Shown: positions 36,658 through 46,511 of the stretch, in pieces
Numbering within the stretch: the stretch's first letter is position 1
Layout: every line of letters begins with the position of its first letter
Assembly (NCBI GenBank): GCA_017495165.1
Contig: JAFEII010000007.1
Span: forward strand, 1-58,648
Origin: Hydromonas sp.
Lineage (GTDB): Bacteria; Pseudomonadota; Gammaproteobacteria; Burkholderiales; Burkholderiaceae
Direction of reading: 5' to 3'
Length of the DNA: 58,648 bases
The notes under the pieces: generated by a model
Told to the model about the DNA's origin: nothing
Database searches by the model: none
The model's input: only the letters and a program-made list of their open reading frames with translations
Translations under genes and position numbers: made by a program

Positions 36658-37308
36658 TCAATCATGTTCAAACAAGTAACAAGCCTCTTCATGGCTGTCG
36701 CACATAATAATTTTGCCATCCCGTAAAACGCCATGTTGCTCACAGTACTTTAAAGTCAAGCGAGGACTTCTTGACATAAGAATCAAGCCAGATTGCGCCA
36801 GTCGCAATGAAAGTGCCGCATCACATTTAGCTCGAAAGGCTTCATTTCCCGCGCCCAAAACCTCATCAGCCAAATAGAAGTCAAATGGAATGGCCATACT
36901 TAATGCAAACCCTAACTTTGCCCTCATCCCTGCTGAAAATGTATTGATGGGCGCGTAAAACTCAACATCTGACAATTCAGCAAAACTTTGGCAAAATGCA
37001 CATAATTCAACTGCATCAAAACCCTTTAACTGCGCAAGAATTTTTAGGTTAGCGTTCGCAGACATATTTGGGTGAAACATACCTGTAAATCCAATCGGCC
37101 ATGAAGTCGAATCTTCTCTCACTGAAACGCCATCATCAAGCTGCTTAACGCCACCAAGCAATCCTATTACGGTACTTTTTCCAGAACCGCTTTGCGCCAA
37201 AATGCCAACTCGCTGCCCTTTCTGAACCAACAACGTTGTGTTATGTAATACGATTTGCAAGCCATCGGCTGCACGATAATATTTAGTGGCATTGATAAAA
37301 CCTAACAT
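36658..37308 (-). CDS. vexC: VexC/KpsT-like capsule export ATPase
   Basis: 216 residues, ABC-2 ATPase. Walker A is GILAQSGSGKST near residue 35; the signature region is NTFSAGMRAKLGFALSMAIP; Walker B is FYLADEVLGAGN with the catalytic Glu kept. The switch segment reads LMSRSPRLTLKYCEQHG with Arg where KpsT-type proteins have His, and the Q-loop position reads GMFHPN. It lies 10 bp after the permease gene. Confidence 0.92.
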   Translation of the reverse strand: MLGFINATKYYRAADGLQIVLHNTTLLVQKGQRVGILAQSGSGKSTVIGLLGGVKQLDDGVSVREDSTSWPIGFTGMFHPNMSANANLKILAQLKGFDAVELCAFCQSFAELSDVEFYAPINTFSAGMRAKLGFALSMAIPFDFYLADEVLGAGNEAFRAKCDAALSLRLAQSGLILMSRSPRLTLKYCEQHGVLRDGKIIMCDSHEEACYLFEHD

Positions 37309-37318
37309 ATATCCTCAA

Positions 37319-38056
37319 CTATGATTTTTTTATGCGTTTGAATAACTCAGCGCTCAATACCATAATCACAACAAATAATATTGGTTGAGAATAAACCACA
37401 GACCTTGATTCATAACCCTGAAAAGCGCCACTTCTGAGCACTTCAATCGCTTGAAATAATGGGTTCAAGGTTAAAATTTCAGCGATGCCTAAAGGCAGCT
37501 CATTGGCTGTGTAAAAAATACCCGAAAGCCAAAAAACAGGCCTTAGAAGCACGGGCATTATTCGACTAAAAATGTCATACCTAGCTGAAAGCTCTGCAAC
37601 AAAGTTCCCGACTGACGCGCCAATAGCCCACGCACATAAATACCCATACATCATTAACAACAAATTATGTGCTTCCGCTTTTTCATAAACAAAATAATTC
37701 AAACTGAACAAGACCAAATAGACAACCACGCCATTAATCAGCTCGACCAATGCGGCTGATATCATTATTTTTCCCGAAGTCACGCTTTCAATATACGTTA
37801 GAGAACGATTCAATTTCTTGGCGCGCATCATTGCGGTGATGGTGTAGCGAAACACCATATAAGGCAACATGCCAGACATCACAAAACTGATTAAATCCGT
37901 AAATATGGGCGATTGCTTTTGAACAATAGTAAAAAAAACCACAAGCGCACCAATCCAAGCCAAAGGATTAAGAAGAGCCCAGCCATACCCAAGTGGGTCA
38001 TCAGAGAACTTAGTCTTCATGTCTCGGATTATTAAAGCATTAACTGTTTGAAGCAT
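37319..38056 (-). CDS. vexB: VexB/KpsM-like capsule export permease
   Basis: 245-residue ABC-2 permease with six predicted helices (WALLNPLAWIGALVVFFTIV, LVELINGVVVYLVLFSLNYF, RPVFWLSGIFYTANELP). LLNPLAW and SGIFY are conserved in KpsM, CtrC and BexB. With VexC it exports the lipid-linked capsule chain across the inner membrane. Confidence 0.93.
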   Translation of the reverse strand: MLQTVNALIIRDMKTKFSDDPLGYGWALLNPLAWIGALVVFFTIVQKQSPIFTDLISFVMSGMLPYMVFRYTITAMMRAKKLNRSLTYIESVTSGKIMISAALVELINGVVVYLVLFSLNYFVYEKAEAHNLLLMMYGYLCAWAIGASVGNFVAELSARYDIFSRIMPVLLRPVFWLSGIFYTANELPLGIAEILTLNPLFQAIEVLRSGAFQGYESRSVVYSQPILFVVIMVLSAELFKRIKKS

Positions 38057-38095
38057 GTACCCTCAACTTTTTTGCAAGATGTTTAGCCATATTAA

Positions 38096-39235
38096 TTAAA
38101 ATGCTGTTGCGGCTCGTGTCAAACTGGTGACATCCGAAACTGCTGATAACACTTTTCGAACTTGGGCAAAAGAAGCATTCGTTGCAATAAGAGTGTCTCC
38201 ATCTCGAATGGCAAAGTTTTTAGCCGCAAATAAACTTTTGGGATCTCTCATATTAAGTTCATATATGACGGGTAACACAGATGAGTTGGCTCCAACTTTA
38301 CCAACCATTTCTGATGCAGATAGCTGTTGCACAATGTCTTGACTTTCAGCACGAAGCAAATAAACACCTTCAGGGTTTGCCAGTTCATCTTGTAAACCAC
38401 CTGACAATGCAACCGCCTCCAATAACGATAAATTCAGTTTGGGGAAACTAACCAAGTTTTGCTTTCCAGTGGCACCGAGCACTGTAAATCTTGGGCTTAA
38501 TGCACGAAGCACCACACTGTCATTTGGCAGCAAATTTATATTTGCATTTGGAGTCGTATAAATATCGTTCAAAATTCTACGGATTTTCTCTCCATTGCGC
38601 TCAACTATAACTTCAGTTAAATCAGGGTTTTGAGCTGTTGGACCAGCGAGGGCGATAATATTAGACAAGCTATTTTGATTACTTGATAACTCAATAAAAC
38701 CTGCTTTTGTAACCAAGCCTTGAATGATGATTTTTTTGCTTAACCGCTCCTCGACTCTTATTGAAACCTGAGGATCTATTGATTTAGAACGCAGCAATGA
38801 CGTTAAATTCAGTCGCAGCTGCTCAGGTGTAAGCCCTGATGCTTTGATGTTACCAACATACGGAATATTAATCGTCCCTTGATTATTAATGACACGAACC
38901 CCTAAATCCGCGGATCCTTTAGAGCTTCCAGTATAAAGGCCTTCCGCAGCGGTTTCCCAAATCGTAATGCCAACCTTATCTCCAACACCAAGCGTCTCCG
39001 AAACGATTGCACTGATACCGTTATGAGCTTGATATGTTTCTATAGTTAAATTTGGCGTATGCGATGTGATTGAGGACATTGGAATAATTAAATATTCCGC
39101 AAGTACCTGATCATTTTTAATATCCGATGAGCTTGGACCACTTTGTGGCAGAGAACACCCTGTAAAAAAGACACTAAATAGCGCAGCACTTACCAAACAT
39201 AGCTTGGACATTTTTTTGTGACAATTAACTAACAT
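38096..39235 (-). CDS. vexA: VexA/KpsD/Wza-like outer-membrane polysaccharide exporter
   Basis: 379-residue lipoprotein (lipobox FFTGCS near residue 27) of the OPX family. LGVGDKVGITIWETAAEG opens the polysaccharide-export domain, followed by NIPYVGNIKASGLTPEQL and SLBB-like repeats (IIQGLVTKAGFIELS, FTVLGATGKQNLVSFPK). The first ATG follows AAGGA at ten bases. Length is close to S. Typhi VexA and BexD/CtrA, not to KpsD of E. coli, which is longer. Confidence 0.92.
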   Translation of the reverse strand: MLVNCHKKMSKLCLVSAALFSVFFTGCSLPQSGPSSSDIKNDQVLAEYLIIPMSSITSHTPNLTIETYQAHNGISAIVSETLGVGDKVGITIWETAAEGLYTGSSKGSADLGVRVINNQGTINIPYVGNIKASGLTPEQLRLNLTSLLRSKSIDPQVSIRVEERLSKKIIIQGLVTKAGFIELSSNQNSLSNIIALAGPTAQNPDLTEVIVERNGEKIRRILNDIYTTPNANINLLPNDSVVLRALSPRFTVLGATGKQNLVSFPKLNLSLLEAVALSGGLQDELANPEGVYLLRAESQDIVQQLSASEMVGKVGANSSVLPVIYELNMRDPKSLFAAKNFAIRDGDTLIATNASFAQVRKVLSAVSDVTSLTRAATAF

Positions 39236-39302
39236 AACTATTTAATCCTTGATTAACAAAACACAGCTTTATGAAATCAAAATTTCGCTCTCTAAGCACC
39301 TA

Positions 39303-41246
39303 TCACAAGACCAGTGCGCGAACAGTATTCTCAACCATTTCAGAAATTGAAAAATGCTCGTTGGCAAAACGTTTGGCAGCACTTTTAAGTTTCGGATTTT
39401 TTTTAAACTGAACAATAAGATTGTGCAATTTTTCACATGCATCCAATAAATCAGGCTCTTCAACTGAGTCGAGCACATAACCTGTTTTACCGTTAATAAA
39501 ACATTCAGCTGCGCCGCCAGCAGGTGTTGAAACAACAGGAACACCTAAAAACTGTGCTTCAATTAGGACATTTGGCAAACCTTCATACCGCGAAGTGAGT
39601 ACAAGTGCATTCATTTTTGATAACCAATAGCCAACTGATTGCCGTCTACCCGCAAAAAGTATTCGATGGGAAATTTCAAATTTTTGTGCAAGTTCGTAAC
39701 ACATATTGAACAAACGACCATCTCCAACCAGAACAAATCTTGCGTCTGGGTTGTTCAGCAAGTATTGTCTAATAAGCCTAATAACTAAAATTGGACGTTT
39801 ATCTGTTTCAAATCGAAAAACAGCACCAATCGTCTCTGTTGCTCCTTTTGTAAGCAATTCGAAATCATGCCAAATTTTTTCATCATCATGACATGGCTCA
39901 GGTGCCATCTGAGCAACTCCGTTGTAAACAACGGTAAATAAGCTTTCAGGCGTTTTCAGCCAATCACAATAAGCAAGGGCGGTTACACGGCTGTTGGTAA
40001 TAAAATGAACACCGGGAATCCTGACCAAACTGAGGTACATTTCATGATATTCAGGTCGTGATATGTGTGCCCTCATATTCGGTGGAAGTCCGCGCATATT
40101 TAAGACAATTTTTGGAACCCCCGCGATTAGCGCAGCCAAAGCAGCAAATAAAACTGCACCGTCTTGCCAGATAAAGGCGACTTGTGTTTTGGCTTGCCTA
40201 AAATACTCGACCATCCGCATGACCCCATATAAAACTGGATTGGGTACATCGGATAACAAATCAGAGAGAACATCATTTTCTATCCCTAAGCGACTCACGG
40301 CAACAGGACTTAAGTCGTTGATTTGAAAAACCTTAGTGTCGTTGTCTCGCAAATAAGGTAAGAAAAAATCATTGTCCCTTTCAGATTCAAACGACTTCAC
40401 AAGTATTTCCATGTGTTCCGTGACTGCTATACCTGAGATTTTTTCACCATTCACAAATTTTTTATCGATACTAACCGCAGTCCTTGTGAGCTGTCGCTCA
40501 GCGCCACCAGGACCTAGACTTCCGGTAATTAAGGCTGTTTTTCCTAAAAACTTATTGTTTGCAACAGGTAAATCTCTATTTTCGAAGACGAGCATTGCAT
40601 GTTTCATTGCAAGCAGTGCAGAATCATCTTGCTCACAGAGGCTTTTACCTTCCAATGATTCCAACAATGCGGCAACACGCTTTACTTCAATAACGAAAGC
40701 CAAACTCTTTTTATCCAACGGAGCATCAGGTGCAATTTGCTGAATGACCGTTCTGGCTTTAAATAGCAACTTCCTGTTTCTCAAACGTTGCGCATATAAT
40801 ATTTTTGCCTCGTCACTTTTAGGGAAAGCGCACGTTACCTCTTCAAAAGCAATTTCCGATCGCTCATATTCTTTTACTTCATGTAATAAGTTGGCAAAGG
40901 CTAACTTATTAGCCAATTCATGCACTTTCATTAATGGCGAGTTATCTATCAAGCTAAGGGCTCTATTTTTTTCACCCGACTTCATTAACGCCTTAATAAA
41001 CTTTTCAAAAGCCTGCAAATCCTCTGGATTGAGCTGATGTGCCTTTTCCCATGATGTCAATATTACTTTCAGTGGGGCTCGAGATTTCTCAAGTAATGTG
41101 GCATATCCACTGCAAATTAAAAAGTCATTTGGATGCGCGTCAATCAACACCTTCATTTCATGCAATGCCTGATTTGCGCTTTTGACATCCGTTGCGCTTT
41201 TTAGCAACTCTGTCAACTTAGTATTTATGTGTGAACTCATTTTCAA
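39303..41246 (-). CDS. tviE: TviE-like GT4 glycosyltransferase with N-terminal TPR-like region
   Basis: 647 residues. About 230 N-terminal residues are TPR-like helices (LKVILTSWEKAHQLNPEDLQ). The GT-B domain begins ALITGSLGPGGAERQLTRTA and ends with RYEGLPNVLIEAQFLGVPVV, the EX7E donor-binding motif of GT4 retaining transferases. In the Vi locus, TviE is the polymerising transferase; position and length support this. About 70 residues longer than I recall for S. Typhi TviE. Confidence 0.85.
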   Translation of the reverse strand: MKMSSHINTKLTELLKSATDVKSANQALHEMKVLIDAHPNDFLICSGYATLLEKSRAPLKVILTSWEKAHQLNPEDLQAFEKFIKALMKSGEKNRALSLIDNSPLMKVHELANKLAFANLLHEVKEYERSEIAFEEVTCAFPKSDEAKILYAQRLRNRKLLFKARTVIQQIAPDAPLDKKSLAFVIEVKRVAALLESLEGKSLCEQDDSALLAMKHAMLVFENRDLPVANNKFLGKTALITGSLGPGGAERQLTRTAVSIDKKFVNGEKISGIAVTEHMEILVKSFESERDNDFFLPYLRDNDTKVFQINDLSPVAVSRLGIENDVLSDLLSDVPNPVLYGVMRMVEYFRQAKTQVAFIWQDGAVLFAALAALIAGVPKIVLNMRGLPPNMRAHISRPEYHEMYLSLVRIPGVHFITNSRVTALAYCDWLKTPESLFTVVYNGVAQMAPEPCHDDEKIWHDFELLTKGATETIGAVFRFETDKRPILVIRLIRQYLLNNPDARFVLVGDGRLFNMCYELAQKFEISHRILFAGRRQSVGYWLSKMNALVLTSRYEGLPNVLIEAQFLGVPVVSTPAGGAAECFINGKTGYVLDSVEEPDLLDACEKLHNLIVQFKKNPKLKSAAKRFANEHFSISEMVENTVRALVL

Positions 41247-41402
41247 CCTACATTCTTAGATTTTTGTACAAAACGTTTAAATTTGGCACAATCAACGACA
41301 ACGCGTATAAATAACGGCGACAGGAAAAAGTGACTAAAGCCCATATCACCTGAAAATTTGAAATTTGAAATTTTCAAAGGCTTCTGCATTTATTCTTGCG
41401 CA

Positions 41403-43883
41403 TTAATCCGCTACAACTTGCTTGGCTAACATCACATTGCACTTATCAATTTGTTTTTTAAATGACTCTGTTTCGGAAAATAACGCACTCAGCTTTTCCC
41501 AGTAGATTAATGCCGCAGCGAAATTTCGCTGCTTCATAAATTCACTCGCCAGCACACGCAATGCGACAGTATTTGACTCATCTTTTTCTAAGACAGATAC
41601 GGCCACTTTGACTTTAGTTTCAACATCATCATCAGCCGCATTGCGCAACTGCTCTAATTGACCTCTTAAAATGAATATTTTTAATTTCTGAGCTTGTTCA
41701 TAATCAGGATATTCATTGAGTATTGAGTTGACGAGAGTCCATGCAGCCTCATAGTCAGCGCAAGCATATAAAGCCCGAGCTTTTTTAACAGCCCAAACCA
41801 ATACTTTCGCTATCGTGTTATCAATTTCTTTTACTGAGTCACCTTCATCTGCTGCCAAAAAAAACTTCAACTGATTCAACGAGAATAACGCATCCGTATA
41901 ATTTTCCACCTTGATTGCAGACCTTGAGCGGTAAGACCATGCAGTTTGATCATTCTCATCCAAGCAAGTCGCAGTCACAAAACAGTCGAGCGCCTGACCA
42001 TACATTTCACTCATATAATAAGAGCGACCTGTTGATAAATGAATGCTTGGAAACAAAGGATCAATTGTTATGATATTTTGACCTGCCTCAATCGCCTTTA
42101 GGTAATCACTGTTTTTATGTGCTTCTCTTAGTGCTTCTCGTTGTGTTTTGATAAACTCTCGGCGCTTCCTAATGACAAGATTATTTCTGGGTTGAATAAT
42201 TGCCAAAGCATTTAATTGTTCCAACCACTGCTTCACATTTACGTTACTCAAATTATCGCTTTCAATCGTCATGAGCCATTCAGCGGCCACTCTTGAAATT
42301 GAGTTTTTTATTTCAACATCGTGCGGCCAAATTTCATGAATCTTGCTTAATCCTTTGGCAGCAATCAACGGAAATTGATGAGTTAATGCAACGTTAATGA
42401 CATTCAGCGCCTCATTAGCACCAAAATTTATCAATTTATTCATTACATTTTCAAGCTCTTTTCCGTTTCCAACCAAGGCATATACAAGACTTAGACGCTT
42501 TAAAACACCTAGGTCATACGGTTTAAGCTGAACCGCTTTTTCTGACCACTCAACCACTAGAGCATATTTTTCTTGTTCCATAAATATGGTCGCCAGCTCC
42601 AATGCAGCCTCAAATTTGTGACTATCTCCTTGATACAAGCGTTCCCAAAAACCAATTGCTTTTTCAACCTGTCCTAGAGCAAAAGATGACTTTGCGCACA
42701 TATAAACAACATCAGAATCCCACCGCTCCTCCGAAAACCAATAATCTGCGTTTTTCAACACATCTTTATGGCGTTCCAATTGAAAATTACATTTAATTAA
42801 AAAATGTCTGGTGTCGTCATTCACTTCTGAAAACTTACCCGGCTTATTTAACTGCAAAGCACAGCCTTCAAAATCACCCAAATCGTATAATATTTTTGCC
42901 AGCAGCTCAACCACATCAATGCGTTCAGGTTGCGTTCGAACGATAGGATATATTTTCCTTAATACGGCACTCAATTCACCTTGACGATACATATTTTCAA
43001 GCGTGTTGAATTCACCGTCCTCGAAACTTTGAACGGCTAATTGAGCATTATCAAAGTGAATTGAGAATTTATCTTTTTGTAATGGGATAATGTATTTTTG
43101 ATTCCAATCTTCAAATAAATGGCTTTCAAATATTGGAGAGTAATGCGTTAAATCCAAACCTTCTTTTTCTAAAGACAACTCTTGTCCGAATTTTTCCATC
43201 AGCGAGGTTGGGTTATAAACCTCGGCTCCAATTTCAGCTGAAATACTTTCAACTTGCTTTATCCAGTACTCTCTAGCCTTTATAAAACTATCGCCTGGCA
43301 ACTTCGCATTACAATGCGTCACAAAGACAACATTATTTACGCGTTGCTTAATTTCTAACATATCCCGTCTCAACTCATCATCCGTTGCTTGGCTTGCAAC
43401 GAGTTGACTCAACAACATTTGCTTATCTTTTGTATAGGCTTGAAAAATTGGCTCTTCAATCAAAGATGCCCACTGCTCTTTTTCTAAACCAGGCTTTGCC
43501 AATGACCAAAATTTTTTTGTTCTTGCAGTGTCTGCAAAAAAATCCGAGAAATGAACCGAGACATAATTTAACTGCACGCATTCCGTTCCAACTTTTAGCA
43601 CCTTCGCAGATGAAAGCTCAACAAAATACAAATCAGAAGGTGAATGAGCTATTGCATTTTTAACTTCTGGAATATGTGTGCGGCACAGGATTGGCCATAT
43701 TTTTTCTGAAGGCGAATATTCCCCTAACAAAAACTTTAATTGCTGTAGCGCCTCTGCACTGGTATGGGTATAACCATAAATACGATCCATGTTCAAATCA
43801 AAACCAAATTTATTGGTCGATTTTTTTAAAGGATTCGTTATACGGCAAGAACCAATTGGTGTTATTTTCAATTTCATCGTCAT
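41403..43883 (-). CDS. tviD: TviD-like SGNH/GSCFA-type O-acetyltransferase with TPR tail
   Basis: 826 residues, close to the S. Typhi TviD length. Residues 1-285 look like an SGNH/GSCFA-type domain: the Ser block is TPIGSCRIT and the Asp-His block is GLDLTHYSP. The remainder is TPR-like repeats (LENMYRQGELSAVLRKIYPI, AIGFWERLYQGDSHKFEAAL). TviD is needed for O-acetylation of Vi; the same role is inferred here. 156 non-coding bases separate it from tviE. Confidence 0.83.
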   Translation of the reverse strand: MTMKLKITPIGSCRITNPLKKSTNKFGFDLNMDRIYGYTHTSAEALQQLKFLLGEYSPSEKIWPILCRTHIPEVKNAIAHSPSDLYFVELSSAKVLKVGTECVQLNYVSVHFSDFFADTARTKKFWSLAKPGLEKEQWASLIEEPIFQAYTKDKQMLLSQLVASQATDDELRRDMLEIKQRVNNVVFVTHCNAKLPGDSFIKAREYWIKQVESISAEIGAEVYNPTSLMEKFGQELSLEKEGLDLTHYSPIFESHLFEDWNQKYIIPLQKDKFSIHFDNAQLAVQSFEDGEFNTLENMYRQGELSAVLRKIYPIVRTQPERIDVVELLAKILYDLGDFEGCALQLNKPGKFSEVNDDTRHFLIKCNFQLERHKDVLKNADYWFSEERWDSDVVYMCAKSSFALGQVEKAIGFWERLYQGDSHKFEAALELATIFMEQEKYALVVEWSEKAVQLKPYDLGVLKRLSLVYALVGNGKELENVMNKLINFGANEALNVINVALTHQFPLIAAKGLSKIHEIWPHDVEIKNSISRVAAEWLMTIESDNLSNVNVKQWLEQLNALAIIQPRNNLVIRKRREFIKTQREALREAHKNSDYLKAIEAGQNIITIDPLFPSIHLSTGRSYYMSEMYGQALDCFVTATCLDENDQTAWSYRSRSAIKVENYTDALFSLNQLKFFLAADEGDSVKEIDNTIAKVLVWAVKKARALYACADYEAAWTLVNSILNEYPDYEQAQKLKIFILRGQLEQLRNAADDDVETKVKVAVSVLEKDESNTVALRVLASEFMKQRNFAAALIYWEKLSALFSETESFKKQIDKCNVMLAKQVVAD

Positions 43884-43895
43884 GTCCTTAATAAC

Positions 43896-44951
43896 TTATA
43901 GCTTTTTTATGTTTTTCACATACCAATCCATAGACTCTACTAAGCCTTGTTCTATATGGTGCGAGGGCTGATAACCGAGTAAATTTTTCGCCTTGCTGAT
44001 ATCAGCCTGCGAATGTCGAACATCGCCAACTCTAAATTCCCGATAAATCTGTGCGTAATCGTTCAAATGAGAAAAGTTCGGGCGTAATATATTTTTGATG
44101 CTCTCAAACAGTTGATTTAAAGTTGTTCGATCAGATACCGCAATATTATAAACCTGGTCTATCGCATCAACATTGTCAGTAGTGGCTGCTAACAAATTGG
44201 CTTGGATAGCATTTTCAACAAAACAAAAGTCTCTACTCGTTTCACCATCCCCATTAATCCAAACAGGCTCATTCAACATCATTGCACTCGCCCATTTTGG
44301 AATGACTGCTGCATAGGCACCATTGGGGTTTTGTCGTTTTCCAAAAACATTAAAATATCTCAAACCAATGGTTTTAAAACCATACGTTTTAGCAAATACG
44401 GATGCATAGAGTTCATTTACAAGTTTTGTAACCGCGTACGGTGACATCGGATTCCCAATCACACCTTCTACTTTAGGTAAGGCTGGATGGTCCCCATACG
44501 TTGAGCTTGATGCGGCATAGACGAAGCGGCAAATGTTTGCGTCACGAGATGCAACCAACATGTTTAAAAAGCCGCTTATATTTGTCGCATTGGTGCTAAT
44601 TGGATCTGCAATTGAGCGAGGCACGCTACCGAGTGCAGCTTGGTGCAATACAAAGTCAACGCCTTGAACAGCTTGAACGCAATCCTCAAGATTTCGTATA
44701 TCACCTTGAATAAATTTGAAACGTTGCCATTGCTCTAAGGTAACCAGCTTACTTACTTCATCAAGGTTGTGCTGAAATCCAGTAGCGAAGTTGTCCATTC
44801 CAACTACATTTTGATTTAGTTTTAACAAAGTCTCTAATAAGTTACTACCAATAAATCCAGCCACACCTGTTACCAACCAAGTTTTTGGTTCCGTAGGCAA
44901 CCTAGCTATCAGCTTGTCATAAGCTGTCAATCCTGAATTTATAGCCGCCAT
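43896..44951 (-). CDS. tviC: UDP-N-acetylhexosaminuronate 4-epimerase (TviC/WbpP-like)
   Basis: 351-residue extended [23 protein letters not shown] is the NAD loop; [15 protein letters not shown] and [14 protein letters not shown] hold the Ser and YxxxK catalytic residues. In the Vi pathway it turns UDP-GlcNAcA into UDP-GalNAcA. Its start overlaps the end of tviB by 13 bases. Confidence 0.93.
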   Translation of the reverse strand: MAAINSGLTAYDKLIARLPTEPKTWLVTGVAGFIGSNLLETLLKLNQNVVGMDNFATGFQHNLDEVSKLVTLEQWQRFKFIQGDIRNLEDCVQAVQGVDFVLHQAALGSVPRSIADPISTNATNISGFLNMLVASRDANICRFVYAASSSTYGDHPALPKVEGVIGNPMSPYAVTKLVNELYASVFAKTYGFKTIGLRYFNVFGKRQNPNGAYAAVIPKWASAMMLNEPVWINGDGETSRDFCFVENAIQANLLAATTDNVDAIDQVYNIAVSDRTTLNQLFESIKNILRPNFSHLNDYAQIYREFRVGDVRHSQADISKAKNLLGYQPSHHIEQGLVESMDWYVKNIKKL

Positions 44952-46228
44952 AGTTTAGCTCCTGAGTCTACAATAGCCTGTTTATCATACGCAGACTTCA
45001 CATCAACAAACAAACCGCCCTTGGATAATTTATTGGTGATTTGCTCTAATGGTAATGTCATATAGTGCGAGTGCGAAACTGCGGCGACAATTGCACAAGC
45101 ACTTAATGGCAAATCATCCCAATCTACGAGTTTGACACCGTACTCATGTAATGCTTCCTCAGGCTTTGCAATCGGGTCATGTACATAAACGTCGCAACCA
45201 AATTCAACCAGCTCTTTGATTACATCAGACACTTTTGAGTTCCGCAAATCAGAGCAGTTTTCTTTGAAGGTCAATCCAAGCACGATGACGACAGAATCCT
45301 TAACTGCCACCCCACTGTGAATGATTCTTTTTACTGTTTGCTGTGCCACATGCTCGGCCATGTTATCGTTGATACGACGACCAGCCAGTATGACTTGGGG
45401 GTGATAGCCCATCATTTCAGCTTTATGCGTCAGATAATATGGGTCTACACCGATACAATGCCCGCCTACCAAGCCGGGGCGAAATGGTAAAAAATTCCAC
45501 TTTGTTTCAGCCGCCTTTAACACATCTAAAGTGTCAATACCAACCTTATCGAAAATAATAGACAGCTCATTCATCAAGGCAATATTTAAATCCCGCTGCG
45601 TATTTTCAATGACTTTAGCAGCCTCCGCAACTTTAATCGACGATGCCCTATGAACCCCTGCATCTATCACCATTTCATAAAGAGATGCCACGCGTTCCAA
45701 AGTGTCGGCGCAATCGCCTGACACCACTTTCGTTATCTTTGTAACCGTCCGTTCTTTATCCCCAGGACTCACGCGCTCTGGTGAATAACCAACATTAAAG
45801 TCTACGCCCCACCGCATTCCAGAATATTGCTCCAACACTGGGATACAAATATCCTCAGTCGCGCCTGGATAGACTGTTGACTCATAGACAATGGTCGATC
45901 CTTTTTTCATGTATTTGCCCACTGTTTTAGATGACTCAATCAGTGGTGAAAAGTCTGGCGCATGAGAGCCATCAACAGGTGTTGGGACAGCCACAATAAT
46001 AAAATCCGCATCTTTTAGCACTACTGGGTCAGTAGCTACTTTGAGAAGGCTCGCAGCCTTTAGCTCTTCACTAGCCAACTCACCTGATGGATCCAGAAAA
46101 TCTCTGTAGCTATTTACTTTTTTTTCTGACAGGTCAAAACCAATCGTTGGTATTTTTTTTCCAAATTCAACAGCCAATGGCAAGCCTACATAGCCCAATC
46201 CTACGACTGCAATAGTTATATCCGTCAT
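44939..46228 (-). CDS. tviB: UDP-GlcNAc 6-dehydrogenase (TviB/WbpO-like)
   Basis: 429 residues. [20 protein letters not shown] is the NAD loop, [12 protein letters not shown] a family motif, and [19 protein letters not shown] holds the catalytic Cys. It oxidises UDP-GlcNAc to UDP-GlcNAcA, the first committed step to the Vi monomer. First gene of the operon; GGATAG precedes the ATG. Confidence 0.94.
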   Translation of the reverse strand: MTDITIAVVGLGYVGLPLAVEFGKKIPTIGFDLSEKKVNSYRDFLDPSGELASEELKAASLLKVATDPVVLKDADFIIVAVPTPVDGSHAPDFSPLIESSKTVGKYMKKGSTIVYESTVYPGATEDICIPVLEQYSGMRWGVDFNVGYSPERVSPGDKERTVTKITKVVSGDCADTLERVASLYEMVIDAGVHRASSIKVAEAAKVIENTQRDLNIALMNELSIIFDKVGIDTLDVLKAAETKWNFLPFRPGLVGGHCIGVDPYYLTHKAEMMGYHPQVILAGRRINDNMAEHVAQQTVKRIIHSGVAVKDSVVIVLGLTFKENCSDLRNSKVSDVIKELVEFGCDVYVHDPIAKPEEALHEYGVKLVDWDDLPLSACAIVAAVSHSHYMTLPLEQITNKLSKGGLFVDVKSAYDKQAIVDSGAKLWRL

Positions 46229-46309
46229 TAATTTCTATCCTTTAAAAATAAGGTAATAAGTTTGGCCAAAAACAAGATCTCTTTACCCTTAAGTCCATTC
46301 ACGGGGCAA

Positions 46310-46372
46310 GTTATCTAAAATGACCAAAATTGCATCAAGATTCCATCAAAATTGAATCAAGATTGCATTAAA
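46310..46372 (-). promoter_or_regulatory. Phased direct repeats and candidate promoter of the capsule operon
   Basis: Four adjacent 11-bp repeats at 46329-46372 fit the minus-strand consensus YTTGATGCAAT. The last overlaps a TTGATG that could act as -35, with GATAAC (46310-46315) 17 bp downstream as a weak -10. Helically phased 11-bp direct repeats are typical of OmpR/PhoB-type response regulators. The regulator is unknown, and no tviA is present. Confidence 0.55.
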
Positions 46373-46442
46373 AGAGAGTGAGTATACATAATTAATCATC
46401 AACCGGCAATTAATTTCTCCTCGATTTGACGGACACCTACTT

Positions 46443-46503
46443 GTTTAGCCCCTAACTTTAACGGTGCACCATACAGTCAACTAAAGGAGCAACAACCATG
46501 GGT
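46443..46503 (+). mobile_element. IS481-like left-end remnant
   Basis: This segment matches 22084-22143 in order and spacing (GTTTAG, CTTTAACGGT, CATACA, GCAACA, CCATGGGT) with scattered differences. The transposase start is cut at once by unrelated sequence. Confidence 0.65.
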
Positions 46504-46511
46504 GCCCCGTC

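Noticed and set aside
44202-44444. Plus-strand frame inside tviC
   Set aside because: Antisense shadow with no start signal or motif.
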